Assembly (NCBI GenBank): GCA_965233705.1
Contig: CBDDTF010000001.1
Coordinates: forward strand, 310,001-374,000
Reading direction: 5' to 3'
Origin: Algihabitans sp965233705
Lineage (GTDB): Bacteria > Pseudomonadota > Alphaproteobacteria > Kiloniellales > DSM-21159
Length of the DNA: 64,000 nucleotides
Shown here: in pieces, positions 1-8,960 of the stretch
Numbering within the stretch: position 1 is the stretch's first letter
How the letters are laid out: each line of letters starts with the position of its first letter
Made by a program: the position numbers and the translations under genes
The notes under the pieces: model-generated
What the model was told of the DNA's origin: nothing
The model's input: the letters and a program-made list of their open reading frames with translations, nothing else
Databases searched by the model: none

Positions 1-1276
1 CGGCGAACTCCGAAAGGACCAGCGCGCCGCCGTCACCGGCCTTGGCGCCGACGAACTCCTTGGCGACCAGGTTGAGCCCGTCGCGCAGCGGCGCGATCCA
101 GCAGACCTCGGCGGCCTTGTAGTAGGCGATCAGCTCCTCGAAGGGCACCGCCTGGGTGAAGAGGATGATCGGCTGCCAGCCCAGCGTGGCGAAGCGGCCG
201 TTGATGCGGCCGACCATGGCCTCGATGTCGCGCTGGGCCTCCTGATAGACGGCCATGTTCGAGTTGGCCGAGACCGAGGTGACCCAGAGCACCACCTCGC
301 CGCAGAGCTCCGGGCGCCGCTCCAGCAGCCGCTCGTAGGCGAGCAGCATCTCGTGGGTGCCCTTGGTGTAGTCGGTGCGGGCGACCGAGACGATCAGGCG
401 CCGTCCGCCCAGCTCCTCGCGGATCTCCGCCACCCGCTGCCGGGTCTCGGGGCGGGCCACCACCTCCTGAATGTAGTCGGCGTTGGTGCCCACCGGGAAG
501 GCGTCGATGTTCACCCGGCGCTCGCCGTGGCGCAGCCGCGTCGCCACGGTCGGCTCGGACAGGGCCAGGCGGCGCGGCGACAGCCCTTCCTCGACCGGCA
601 CCTCGGTCTCGATCTCCACGCCGCGCAGGCTGCGCGCCGCCTGCACGAAGTTCGTGGCGTAGCGCGGGATGTGGAAGCCGACCAGGTCGCACTGCAAGAG
701 GCTGTCGATGATCTCCTCGCGCCAGGGCAGCACGTTGAACAGGTCGGAGGAGGGAAAGGGCGTGTGGTGGAAGAAGGCGATCCGCAGGTTCGGCTTGATC
801 CGGCGTAGATAGGTCGGCACCAGCCAGAGATTGTAGTCGTGCACCCAGACGAAGGCGTCGTCCTCCGCCTCGGCCGCGGCGGCCTCGGCGAACAGCCAGT
901 TGACCTCGCGGAAGGTGGACCAGTCGACCGGCTCGTAGTCGTACTTCTCGGGGAAGGAGTGCAGGATCGGCCAGAGCGCCTCCTTCGAGGTGACGTGGTA
1001 GAAGGCGCGCACCTGGGCGTCCGTCAGGGGCAGGCGCGAGACGTTGTAGGCGCCGAAGGAATCCTCGATCCGCACCACCCGCTGAAAGTCCGGCTGGGCG
1101 CCCGGCTCCACCTGCTTCCAGGCGACCCAGGCGCCGCGGTCGACCTGGCCGAAGAAGGACTTGAGCGTCGGCACGATCCCGTTCGGGGACCTGTTCTCGC
1201 GGTAGACGGTCTCGCCGTTCTCCTCCACCTCCTCGTAGGGTTGGCGGTGGTAGACGATCACCAGGTTGGACTTCAT
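1..1276 (-). CDS. ggpS: Glucosylglycerol-phosphate synthase (GT20), C-terminus cut by window
   Basis: Makes glucosylglycerol-phosphate from ADP-glucose and glycerol-3-phosphate, the first step to the compatible solute glucosylglycerol. About 425 codons are visible, starting MKSNLVIVYHRQPYEEVEEN; the 3' end lies beyond position 1. The start, FFHHTPFPSSDLF, GFHIPRYATNF and the LNLVAKEFVGAK region match cyanobacterial GgpS, as I remember it, much better than trehalose-6-phosphate synthase OtsA of the same family. Cyanobacterial GgpS is about 500 residues, so about 75 residues are probably missing. The start codon overlaps the stop of the upstream phosphatase by 4 nt, and gpsA, which makes the acceptor substrate, is first in the same operon. 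Substrate choice is inferred from resemblance and context; OtsA is the alternative. Confidence 0.85.
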   Translation of the reverse strand, partial: MKSNLVIVYHRQPYEEVEENGETVYRENRSPNGIVPTLKSFFGQVDRGAWVAWKQVEPGAQPDFQRVVRIEDSFGAYNVSRLPLTDAQVRAFYHVTSKEALWPILHSFPEKYDYEPVDWSTFREVNWLFAEAAAAEAEDDAFVWVHDYNLWLVPTYLRRIKPNLRIAFFHHTPFPSSDLFNVLPWREEIIDSLLQCDLVGFHIPRYATNFVQAARSLRGVEIETEVPVEEGLSPRRLALSEPTVATRLRHGERRVNIDAFPVGTNADYIQEVVARPETRQRVAEIREELGGRRLIVSVARTDYTKGTHEMLLAYERLLERRPELCGEVVLWVTSVSANSNMAVYQEAQRDIEAMVGRINGRFATLGWQPIILFTQAVPFEELIAYYKAAEVCWIAPLRDGLNLVAKEFVGAKAGDGGALVLSEFA

Positions 1277-2013
1277 TCCGCGGCCTCTCCCGTCGTCTTG
1301 AGCACGGCGATGGCATCGCGGATGCCGGCCGCCCCGGGGTGGGGACTGAGGTAGACGGTGTCGAGCGCCGCCACCCGCTCCAGCAGGGCCGCCTCGGCGT
1401 TGCCCACGGCCACGCCCGCCAGCCCGGTGTGGAAGAGCGAGAGGTCGTTGAGCGTGTCGCCGGCGACCAGCACCGCCTCGTGCGGCAGCTCCAGATGCGC
1501 GAGCAGGCGCAGCAGCGTCGGCCCCTTGCTCACCCCCGGCGGCAGCACGTCGAGGTAGGTGTCGGCCGAGGTCAGGCAGTCGAGCCCGAGGGCCGCGATG
1601 CGCTCGGCCACGCGCGGGTCGTAGCGCTGCGGCTCGTAGTAGTAGCTGACGCGGTAGCGGAAGGGGGTGGGCTGCAGCCGCAGGCCCGGCTCCTCGGCCA
1701 GCAGGGCGCGCACCGCCGCGCCCTTGTCGCCCCAGCGTCCGGCGATCCAGGCCTCGATCGGGGCGACCGGCGTGAAGTCGCGACCGGCCACCACCGTGGT
1801 GCCGACGTCGCCGATCACGTAGTCGGGCCAGGGCACGCCCCGCTCCTGACAGAGATGGCGGATGTGCGGCAGGTCGCGGCCGGTGACGAAGATCAGGGTG
1901 ACGGCGTCGCGCCGCGCCGCGATCCAGTCGTAGAGCTCGGCGCGCTGGGCCGCGCTGCCGCCGAGGAAGGTGCCGTCCAGGTCGGTCGCCAGGACCAGGT
2001 CGGGCCGGCTCAT
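1273..2013 (-). CDS. HAD-family phosphatase, probable glucosylglycerol-phosphate phosphatase
   Basis: A 246-residue HAD hydrolase of the sucrose-phosphatase-like type. It shows DLDGT near residue 11 (motif I), FVTGRDL (motif II), a lysine in SKGPTLL (motif III) and GDTLNDLSLF (motif IV). Its start overlaps the gpsA stop and its stop overlaps the ggpS start, each by 4 nt, so the three genes are translated as a unit. In some proteobacteria a phosphatase of this kind is fused to GgpS; here it is a separate gene. The natural reading is that it dephosphorylates the GgpS product to free glucosylglycerol. The family assignment is clear; the exact substrate is inferred from position only. Confidence 0.8.
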   Translation of the reverse strand: MSRPDLVLATDLDGTFLGGSAAQRAELYDWIAARRDAVTLIFVTGRDLPHIRHLCQERGVPWPDYVIGDVGTTVVAGRDFTPVAPIEAWIAGRWGDKGAAVRALLAEEPGLRLQPTPFRYRVSYYYEPQRYDPRVAERIAALGLDCLTSADTYLDVLPPGVSKGPTLLRLLAHLELPHEAVLVAGDTLNDLSLFHTGLAGVAVGNAEAALLERVAALDTVYLSPHPGAAGIRDAIAVLKTTGEAAE

Positions 2014-3158
2014 GCCGTCAGGTCCGACAGGCGCGGCGCCACGGCGCCCGCGGCCGGGTGGTCCAGCTCCAGGTCGAGCGCCTTGGGCTCGGCCTTGAGC
2101 GGCCGGCGCAGCAACGCCGCCATGGCGTCGACGATGGGCACCCCCTCCTCGACCACCGCGCGCACCGCCTCGCAGATCGGCATCTCGACGCCGTACCGGC
2201 GGGCCAGGTCGGTGACCGTCACGGCGTTGACCGCGCCCTCGACCACGGACTGCCGGCCCGCCAGCAGCTCGGCCGGCGTCTTGCCGCGGCCGAGGCCCAG
2301 GCCGAAGGAGAAGTTGCGCGACTGCGCGCTGGAGCAGGTCAGCGTCAGGTCGCCGATGCCCGACAGCCCGGTCACGGTTTCGCGCGCGCCGCCCAGCGCC
2401 TCGGCCAGGCGCTTCATCTCCTCCAGGCCGCGGGTGATCAGCGCGGCGCGGGTGTTGGCGCCGAAGCCCACCCCCTGGGCGATGCCGCAGGCGATGGCGA
2501 TGACGTTCTTGACCGCCCCGCCGATCTCCACCCCCACCAGGTCGTGGCTGACGTAGATGCGAAAGGTCGGCGTGCTGAGCGCGACCGCCAGCCGCGCGGC
2601 GAGCGAGGCCTCCTCTCCCGCCGCCGCGCAGGCCGAAGCCAGGGTGACGGCCGTGGGCATCTCGGCCGCGACCTCGGCGGCGAAGGTCGGGCCGGAGAGC
2701 ACCGCGAGCGGCCGCCCGGGCATGGCCTGCTCGACCGCCTGGGTCATCAGCAGGCCGCTGTCGCGCTCGATCCCCTTGGCGCAGACCACCACCGGCACGC
2801 CCTCGGGCAGCACCGCCTCGACCGCCTCGGCGACCGCGCGCAGGAACTGGGAGGGCACGACCAGCAGCACGGCCTCGGCCTCGGCGCAGGCGACCGCCAG
2901 GTCGTTGCTGGCGCTCAGCGTCTCGGGCAAGGCCACGCCGGGCAGGAAGACCGGATTCTCGTGGCGCGCGTTGATCGCCTCGACCACCTCGGGCTCGCGC
3001 GCCCAGAGCCGCACGTCCCGGCCCGCGCGTCCGGCCGTCAACGCCAGCGCCGTGCCCCAGGCCCCGGCCCCGACCACCGCGACGCGGCCGACTCCGCCCT
3101 GGCGTCCGCCACCGGACTTGCCGCCAGACTCGCCGCCGGGCTGTCCGTCACCGCGCAT
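2010..3158 (-). CDS. gpsA: NAD(P)H-dependent glycerol-3-phosphate dehydrogenase
   Basis: Reduces dihydroxyacetone phosphate to sn-glycerol-3-phosphate in the cytoplasm. The 382-residue protein has a glycine/serine-rich 23-residue N-terminal extension, then the Rossmann signature VAVVGAGAWGTALA, the VPSQFLRAV and AKGIE segments, the family motif GGAVKNVIAIACG with its lysine, and TGLSGIGDLTLTCSSAQSRN. It is the first gene of a three-gene operon with 4-nt overlaps to the phosphatase and ggpS. Glycerol-3-phosphate normally serves phospholipid synthesis; the operon position suggests that this copy feeds glucosylglycerol synthesis, and it may serve both. Another gpsA could exist elsewhere in the genome. 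Confidence 0.93.
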   Translation of the reverse strand: MRGDGQPGGESGGKSGGGRQGGVGRVAVVGAGAWGTALALTAGRAGRDVRLWAREPEVVEAINARHENPVFLPGVALPETLSASNDLAVACAEAEAVLLVVPSQFLRAVAEAVEAVLPEGVPVVVCAKGIERDSGLLMTQAVEQAMPGRPLAVLSGPTFAAEVAAEMPTAVTLASACAAAGEEASLAARLAVALSTPTFRIYVSHDLVGVEIGGAVKNVIAIACGIAQGVGFGANTRAALITRGLEEMKRLAEALGGARETVTGLSGIGDLTLTCSSAQSRNFSFGLGLGRGKTPAELLAGRQSVVEGAVNAVTVTDLARRYGVEMPICEAVRAVVEEGVPIVDAMAALLRRPLKAEPKALDLELDHPAAGAVAPRLSDLTA

Positions 3159-3250
3159 GTGCCTCTCCCTCTCCCGGATCTCGCGACTCCCTTGCTGCTC
3201 CTCGCGCCTGGATGCGCCGCTTCTGCGACACTTTTGTCGTTTCCCGGCTA

Positions 3251-3279
3251 ATATTTATGCTGCACCGCCGAAAGACAAG
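3251..3279 (-). promoter_or_regulatory. Putative sigma-70-type promoter for the gpsA operon
   Basis: On the minus strand TTGTCT (3279-3274) is followed after 15-17 nt by an AT-rich AAATATT stretch (about 3258-3251), the most AT-rich point upstream of gpsA. A transcript from here would have a leader of roughly 85 nt. The spacing is not ideal and the call rests on sequence resemblance alone. Confidence 0.35.
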
Positions 3280-3377
3280 GGCTGCCCATAACCCGGGTCG
3301 GCAAAGCCCTTCGCGTCGACACCCGCTTCGAGGGCTCCGCACGGCCCGCCGCCCCCGGCCCACGGCCTGCTCGCGCC

Positions 3378-3546
3378 CTGGTCGCGCCCACTGGTCGCGC
3401 CCACCGGTCGCGCCCCTGGTCGTGCGGCAGCGCCCGGCGGCGCGCGGGCCAAGGCGCGAGGCTAGCAGATCGCCCCCGCCGGCGCAGCTACGCAGCCCGA
3501 TCCCTTGAAAATGCGCTGGGGTTGGAAAAGGCTGGGGTTGGAAAAG
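3378..3546. repeat. Two short tandem repeats in the gpsA / GH13 divergent region
   Basis: Positions 3378-3420 hold about three degenerate copies of a 14-bp unit, CTGGTCGCGCCCAC. Positions 3515-3546 hold two exact 16-bp copies of GCTGGGGTTGGAAAAG just upstream of the GH13 gene. Nothing else was recognised in the 450-bp gap between gpsA and the GH13 start except the promoter-like stretch near 3260. Confidence 0.75.
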
Positions 3547-3608
3547 ATGGACGCGGACCCGCCGCCCAGCGGCGCGGCGCGGGACCCCCTGTGCGGCTGG
3601 AGCGGCCT

Positions 3609-5234
3609 ATGAGCGAGTGGTGGCGCGGCGCGGTGATCTATCAGATCTACCCCCGCTCCTTTCAGGACAGCGACGGCGACGGGGTCGGCGACCTGCCCGG
3701 CATCACCCGGCGCCTGCCCTATGTCGCCGGCCTCGGGGTCGACGCGGTCTGGATCTCGCCCTTCTTCAAGTCGCCGATGCGCGACTTCGGCTACGACGTG
3801 GAGGACTACCGCCAGGTCGATCCTTTGTTCGGCAGCCTGGAGGACGCCGACGAGATGATCGCCCAAGCCCACCGCCTGGGCCTCAAGGTCATCTTCGACA
3901 TGGTGTTGAGCCACACCTCCGAGCGCCACGCCTGGTTCCAGGAAAGCCGGCGCAGCCGCGCCAACGCCAAAGCCGACTGGTACGTCTGGGCCGACGCCAA
4001 GCCCGACGGCGGCCCGCCCAACAACTGGCTGTCGATGTTCGGCGGCATCGCCTGGACCTGGGAGCCGCGCCGCGAGCAGTACTACCTGCACAACTTCCTG
4101 CCCAGCCAGCCGGACCTCAACCTGCACAGCCTCGACGTCCAGGACGCGCTGCTGGCCGAGTGCCAGTTCTGGCTGGACCGCGGCGTCGACGGCTTCCGTC
4201 TGGACGCGGTGAACTTCCTGACCCACGACCCGGCGCTGCGCGACAACCCGCCCCGGCCGGCCGGGACGCCGCCGACCGACGGGGTCAAGGCCAATAACCC
4301 CTACAACCGCCAGCTCCACCTCTACGACAAGTCGCAGCCGGAAACCCTGGACTTCCTGCAACGCCTGCGCCGCCTGGCCGGACTCTATCCCGACACGCTG
4401 CTGCTCGGCGAACTGGCCGACGACGACTCACTGGCGCGCATCAACGAGTACGCCGGGCCGGGCGGCCCGCTGCACAGCGGCTACTCCTTCGCGCTGCTGA
4501 ACGACCGCCTGGACCTGGCGCTGGTGCGCAGCTCGGTCGAGGCCTTCTCCGACGAGCGGCACCAGGGCTGGCCGGCCTGGGCCTTCAGCAACCACGACGT
4601 CGCCCGGGTCGCGACCCGCTGGGGCGGGCGCGACGCACCGGCCGACTTCGCCCAGGCGCTGCTGCTGCTGCTGGTCTGCCTGCGCGGCACGGTCTTCGTC
4701 TACCAGGGCGAGGAGTTGGGGCTGTCCGAGGTCGACGTGGCCTACGAGGACATCGTCGATCCCTACGGCCTGGCCTTCTATCCCGACTTCAAGGGGCGCG
4801 ACGGGGCGCGCACCCCGATGCCCTGGAGCGACGCCGACCCTCAGGCCGGCTTCACCGAGGCGCGTCCCTGGCTGCCGATCCCCAACGACCACCTGCTGAA
4901 CTGCGTCGCCGCGCAGCAGGCCGATCCGGGCTCGACGCTCAGCTACCTGCGCCGCCTGCTGCGCTGGCGCAAGCAGCAGCCGGCCCTGGTGCGCGGCCGG
5001 ATCACCTTTGTGGAGGTGCGCGCGCGCCAGATCTGCTTCCTGCGCGAGGCGGACCAGGCGGACGGAACGCGCCAGCGCATTCTGGTCGCGGTCAACCTGG
5101 GCGGCGAGGCGGCCGAGCTGTCGCCCGAGGTCGGCCGCCTGGAGCCGGTCGCGGACCTGGCCCTCGGCGGGCACGCAAAGGGCGGCAGGCTGTCCCTGCC
5201 GCCCCACTGCGGACTGATCTGCCGCGTGACGTGA
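3609..5234 (+). CDS. GH13 family alpha-glucosidase
   Basis: A 541-residue cytoplasmic glycoside hydrolase of the GH13 alpha-amylase superfamily, close to proteobacterial alpha-glucosidases and oligo-1,6-glucosidases (subfamily 23/17 type). It opens WWRGAVIYQIYPRSFQDSDG and has the GH13 signatures DMVLSHTSERHAW, DGFRLDAVNF (nucleophile Asp), LLGELADDD (acid/base Glu) and SNHDVARV. The start at 3609 is preferred over an in-frame TTG 29 codons upstream because the family begins at this point. It is divergent from the gpsA-ggpS operon, so hydrolysis or transglucosylation of alpha-glucosides, possibly glucosylglycerol, is a reasonable but untested role. Confidence 0.85.
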   Translation: MSEWWRGAVIYQIYPRSFQDSDGDGVGDLPGITRRLPYVAGLGVDAVWISPFFKSPMRDFGYDVEDYRQVDPLFGSLEDADEMIAQAHRLGLKVIFDMVLSHTSERHAWFQESRRSRANAKADWYVWADAKPDGGPPNNWLSMFGGIAWTWEPRREQYYLHNFLPSQPDLNLHSLDVQDALLAECQFWLDRGVDGFRLDAVNFLTHDPALRDNPPRPAGTPPTDGVKANNPYNRQLHLYDKSQPETLDFLQRLRRLAGLYPDTLLLGELADDDSLARINEYAGPGGPLHSGYSFALLNDRLDLALVRSSVEAFSDERHQGWPAWAFSNHDVARVATRWGGRDAPADFAQALLLLLVCLRGTVFVYQGEELGLSEVDVAYEDIVDPYGLAFYPDFKGRDGARTPMPWSDADPQAGFTEARPWLPIPNDHLLNCVAAQQADPGSTLSYLRRLLRWRKQQPALVRGRITFVEVRARQICFLREADQADGTRQRILVAVNLGGEAAELSPEVGRLEPVADLALGGHAKGGRLSLPPHCGLICRVT

Positions 5235-5290
5235 CGCGCCGGCGGCGCCGGAAGCCACCGCGCACGCCCGTCCCCGCAGATGCCGCCGGC

Positions 5291-5429
5291 GAGAGCGGAG
5301 GCCGACCTGAAGGACTCGCGACGCGCTCCCTTCAGGTCGGCTGACTCTGCTCTACCACGTTAACGGGAGAGCGATGTCTCGCGACCGGCGGACCCGCTGC
5401 GCGGGTCCATACGGTCGCAAATCGCTCTA
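5291..5429. repeat. Palindromic element pair (E1) between convergent genes
   Basis: Two adjacent hairpins. The first (5291-5353) has arms containing GCCGACCTGAAGG and CCTTCAGGTCGGC, with edges GAGAGC and GCTCT. The second (5368-5429) has AGAGCGATGTCTCGCGACC on the left and GGTCGCAAATCGCTCTA on the right, around a GGACCCGCTGCGCGGGTCC centre. It lies between the convergent GH13 and methyltransferase genes and may act as a two-way terminator. The right edge CTA is the methyltransferase TAG stop on the minus strand. Related elements occur at 11.5, 19.7, 24.0, 32.2, 36.2, 43.6, 45.6, 54.5 and 62.3 kb. Confidence 0.85.
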
Positions 5430-7076
5430 CGCCTTCTTGGCGACGAAGGCGCCCCAGCCGATCTTGCCGGCCTTGCCGGCCTCGACCCAGAACTTCAGGG
5501 CCTCGGCGGTGCGGTCGACCAGCTCGGCGCCGATGCGCTCGTCGAACTCGGCGCGGCGCTCCAGCAACTGGGTGCGCACCCAGTCGTAGGTCGGCGCCAC
5601 GTTCTCCGACCAGTCCTCGACGCTCTCGATCTCGAAGCCGAGCTCCTTGAGCGCGGCCTCGTAGTCCGGCGTGTCCCACATGTCCGACAGCTTGATGCGC
5701 TCGTAGATGCGCTCGCGGTCCTCGGGCGTGGCGCTCTCGCGGATCAGGATGTCGGAGAAGACCAGGCGGCCGCCCGGCTTGAGCACCCGGAGGGCTTCGG
5801 AGAGCACCTGCTTCTTGTCGCCGGCGTGCAGGAAGGCCTCCTGCGAGGTGTAGAAGTCGAAGGTCGCCTCGTCGTAGGGCAGGTCGTGAAAGTCGGCCCA
5901 CTCGTAGCCGACCAGGTCGTCCAGCCCGGCCTCGGCGGTCAGCTCGCGGCCCCACTCCAGTTCGCGCTCGGAGATGTTGGTGGCCAGCACGCGGCAGCCG
6001 AAACGCCGCGAGAGGTAGCGCGCGAAGGCGCCGTAGCCGCAGCCGACGTCGAGCACCTGGTCGCGGCGGCCCGGGTTGATCAGGTCGGAGACGCGCTGGT
6101 TGGAGCGCTCCATCGCCGCCTGCAGGGTCTCGCCCTCCAGGTCAAAGGTGCCGAGGTGGATGTTCTCGCCCCAGATCTCGCGATAGATCTCGTCGGCGGC
6201 GCCGTCGTAGTACTCGCGGGTCTCGCGCACCAGGCGATTGAGCTTCTTGGCCTTGGTCGAGGCGGTCTCGAGGCCGGCCTTGCGGCGCGGCCGCACGCCG
6301 GAGGCCCGGTCGATCGGCTTGAAGGCGACCTGCTGGATGAAATCGACATCGTAGTGGTCGTAGGGCCGCTGGAAGTCGCCGTAGCGGGTGATGTCGACGA
6401 AGCCGGCGTCCTCGAGCAGGAAGCCCATGTAGCTCTGCCGCAGCGGGTAGAGCTGCAGCGTGTGCACCTCGCCGCTGGGGAAGCGGTACTCGAACTTGCA
6501 CAGGGTGCGGTTAATGATCACCGGCTCGGCGTCGACGCCGTTGCCGGTGTAGTAGAACTGGTGCTTGGTGCTGAAACCCTGGTCCAGAATGCTGTCGTAG
6601 TTGCGGTGGTCGATCACCACGATGCCGCCGGGCTTGAGCACCGCATACATGGCGGCCAGGGCGTCGCGGCGCGCCTCGTGGTCGAACATGTGGGTGAAGG
6701 CGTTGCCCAGGCAGATCAGGGCGTCGAAGCGTGCCTCGCCGAAGGCCTTGTCGAGGTCGAGCCAGTCGACCACGCGGGTCTCCTTCAGCTCGACGCCGCG
6801 CGCCGCGGCGTTCTCGCGGGTCTGGCTCACCATGTTGGGCGCGCCGTCGCAGGCGGTGACCTTGAAGCCCTCCTCGGCCAGGACGATGGCGTGGTAGCCG
6901 GTGCCCGCCGCGACGTCGACCAGCTCCTCCACCCCGTAGGCGTTGAGCAGCCTCTGGAAGAACCCGGCTTCGCCTTCGGCGCGGCCCTCCCATCCGATCA
7001 GGTCGTCCCAGCAGGAGACGAAATCCTTGTTGTACTCCTGGCGGTAGGTGTCGTCGGGCAGCAGGTCCTCGGACAT
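5427..7076 (-). CDS. Fused glycine/sarcosine and dimethylglycine N-methyltransferase
   Basis: Makes glycine betaine by three successive SAM-dependent methylations of glycine, in the cytoplasm. Residues 1-260 are a glycine/sarcosine methyltransferase domain with SAM motif VDVAAGTGYHA (from residue 53) and the landmarks LGNAFTHMFD and IDHRNYDSILDQGF. Residues 280-549 are a sarcosine/dimethylglycine methyltransferase domain with VLDVGCGYGAF (from 341) and TSQEAFLHAGDK. The two enzymes are separate in many halophiles and fused in some; here they are fused through a basic linker (about 262-283). A GGGAGGAG ribosome-binding site precedes the ATG. The TAG stop is the edge of palindromic element E1. 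Together with ggpS it indicates an organism that copes with high salt. Confidence 0.92.
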   Translation of the reverse strand: MSEDLLPDDTYRQEYNKDFVSCWDDLIGWEGRAEGEAGFFQRLLNAYGVEELVDVAAGTGYHAIVLAEEGFKVTACDGAPNMVSQTRENAAARGVELKETRVVDWLDLDKAFGEARFDALICLGNAFTHMFDHEARRDALAAMYAVLKPGGIVVIDHRNYDSILDQGFSTKHQFYYTGNGVDAEPVIINRTLCKFEYRFPSGEVHTLQLYPLRQSYMGFLLEDAGFVDITRYGDFQRPYDHYDVDFIQQVAFKPIDRASGVRPRRKAGLETASTKAKKLNRLVRETREYYDGAADEIYREIWGENIHLGTFDLEGETLQAAMERSNQRVSDLINPGRRDQVLDVGCGYGAFARYLSRRFGCRVLATNISERELEWGRELTAEAGLDDLVGYEWADFHDLPYDEATFDFYTSQEAFLHAGDKKQVLSEALRVLKPGGRLVFSDILIRESATPEDRERIYERIKLSDMWDTPDYEAALKELGFEIESVEDWSENVAPTYDWVRTQLLERRAEFDERIGAELVDRTAEALKFWVEAGKAGKIGWGAFVAKKA

Positions 7077-7640
7077 GCGCGGCTCCTCCCTCAGAAAACT
7101 GAAACGCAGCAGACCGCCGGCGGCAGTCTGCGCCGCAGCGGTCGAAGCACGGGATTGTGCTGAGCGGGGCGCAGCCTAACGGATATCGCGGGAGCGACGC
7201 AAATGACCTGTTCGCGACATACCCCGGGACGCGGCCGCGCGCCCCGCGGCGCGCGGCCGCCGGCGCCGCTCCGTCGGCCCGATCAACCGGAGGACGAATC
7301 GAGCGGAGCGCGCGCCGCCGCGCCCCCTTGCATCGCCCGCCCGGCGACCCGATATCCGGCTTCGGCGCGATCGCGCGGCCCGACAGGTTTCCTTTGACAG
7401 ACCCGCCGAAGCCTGCGCAGTCTCCGCCCTCCATTGCAGCGCTCCTGCCGCGTATCCCAGGCGTCGCCCGTCGACGCCGCTCCTGCTCGAGCGCAGAGCT
7501 GATCTTCCCCTACCCAAGTCCAGGCACGCGGGACTTGTGTCCCGTAAACCCTTCGCCGCGGCGACAGGGGCGGACTCCGCGCAGGCGGTTCCTGCGCGGC
7601 GCCCCGGCGCGGCCGGACTGAAAAGAGACAGACCATCGAC
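7077..7640. other. Divergent intergenic region, no gene recognised
   Basis: A 564-bp gap between the divergent betaine methyltransferase and helicase genes. It is GC-rich with open frames on both strands, but none has a recognisable product or a convincing ribosome-binding site. It should hold both promoters; no clear consensus was seen. Confidence 0.5.
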
Positions 7641-8960
7641 ATGACCGCTTTCGACACCCTCGGCCTCGCCGACCCGCTTCTGCGCGCCGTCAAGCAGGCC
7701 GGCTTCACCCAGCCGACGCCGATTCAGGCCCAGGCCATCCCGCACGCCCTGGAGGGGCGCGACCTGCTGGGTATCGCCCAGACCGGCACCGGCAAGACGG
7801 CGGCCTTCGCGCTGCCGATCCTCGACCGCCTGCTCGACACCCCGGGCCGCCCGCGCCCCTGCACCTGCCGCGCCCTGGTGCTGGCGCCGACCCGCGAACT
7901 GGCGGCGCAGATCGAGGCCAGCTTCCGCACGCTGGGCCGCTTCATGAAGCTGTCCACCGCCCTGGTCACCGGCGGCGCCAAGCACGGCCCGCAGATCGGC
8001 GCGCTCAAGCGCGGCGTCGACGTGCTGGTGGCCACCCCCGGCCGGCTGATCGAGCACCTGGACAACGGCGTGATCCGGCTCGACGCCACCGAGGTGGCGG
8101 TGCTGGACGAGGCCGACCACATGCTCGACCTCGGCTTCCTGCCGCCGATCCGCAAGCTGATCGGGCGCACGCCGCCGGAGCGCCAGACCCTGCTGTTCTC
8201 CGCCACCATGCCCAAGGAGATCGCCGGCCTGGCGCACGACATGCTGCGCGACCCGGTCAAGGTCACCGTCACCCCGGTGGCCAGCACCGCCGAGCGCGTC
8301 GCCCAGCAGGTCTACCTGGTCGACTCCGGCCAGCGCCGCGACCTGCTGGTCGAGCTGCTGGACCAGCCCGAGGTCACCCGCACCCTGGTCTTCACCCGCA
8401 CCAAGCGCGGCGCCGACCGCCTGACCAAGCAGATCGCCGGGCGCGGCGTGAGCGCCGAGGCAATCCACGGCGACAAGTCCCAGGGCCAGCGCACCCGCGC
8501 CCTGGAGGCCTTCAAGCGCGGCAAGCTGCCGGTGCTGATCGCCACCGACGTGGCGGCGCGCGGCATCGACGTGCCGGAGGTCAGCCACGTGATCAACTTC
8601 GAGCTGCCCAACGTTCCCGAGGCCTACGTCCACCGCATCGGCCGCACCGCGCGCGCCGGCCGCGAGGGTCTGGCAATCTCCTTCTGCACCAACGAGGAAG
8701 CCGGGCTGCTGCGCGACATCCAGAAGGTGATCGGCGAGATCGAGACCGAGGACCGGCGCAGCGAGGAGGGCAAGCGCCAAGCCGCCCAGGCCGAGGCGGC
8801 GGCGCGCCAGGCCAAGAGCCGCAAGCGCGGCGGCCGCGGCAAGCCGCAAGCCAACAAGCCCCAGGCGAAGATGGGCGCCGGCAAGCCGCGCAACCGCACG
8901 GCCGGCAAGCCCCGACGCGCCAACGACGGCCAGCGCCCGCAGCGCCAGCGCGCCGCCTAA
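7641..8960 (+). CDS. rhlE: DEAD-box ATP-dependent RNA helicase, RhlE type
   Basis: A 439-residue RNA helicase that remodels RNA structure in ribosome assembly or RNA decay. The motifs appear in order: a Q-motif region near GFTQPTPIQ, AQTGTGKT at residues 46-53 (motif I), APTRELA (Ia), TPGRL (Ib), VLDEADHMLDLGF (II), SATMP (III), TLVFTRTKRGADRL (IV), ATDVAARGID (V) and HRIGRTARAGREG (VI). The last 70 residues or so are a Lys/Arg/Ala-rich tail, common in this family and probably RNA-binding. It stands alone and is transcribed away from the betaine gene. Confidence 0.93.
   Translation: MTAFDTLGLADPLLRAVKQAGFTQPTPIQAQAIPHALEGRDLLGIAQTGTGKTAAFALPILDRLLDTPGRPRPCTCRALVLAPTRELAAQIEASFRTLGRFMKLSTALVTGGAKHGPQIGALKRGVDVLVATPGRLIEHLDNGVIRLDATEVAVLDEADHMLDLGFLPPIRKLIGRTPPERQTLLFSATMPKEIAGLAHDMLRDPVKVTVTPVASTAERVAQQVYLVDSGQRRDLLVELLDQPEVTRTLVFTRTKRGADRLTKQIAGRGVSAEAIHGDKSQGQRTRALEAFKRGKLPVLIATDVAARGIDVPEVSHVINFELPNVPEAYVHRIGRTARAGREGLAISFCTNEEAGLLRDIQKVIGEIETEDRRSEEGKRQAAQAEAAARQAKSRKRGGRGKPQANKPQAKMGAGKPRNRTAGKPRRANDGQRPQRQRAA

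Noticed and set aside
1..1276. Trehalose-6-phosphate synthase (otsA)
   Set aside because: It is the same GT20 family, but the N-terminus and several inner segments follow cyanobacterial GgpS, and gpsA is in the operon. OtsA is kept only as a less likely alternative.
33..1316. A 427-codon minus-strand frame over the ggpS region
   Set aside because: It is an antisense-style GC-rich shadow frame, rich in Arg/Gly/Pro. The true gene is the frame starting at 1276, which runs off the window end and matches GgpS.
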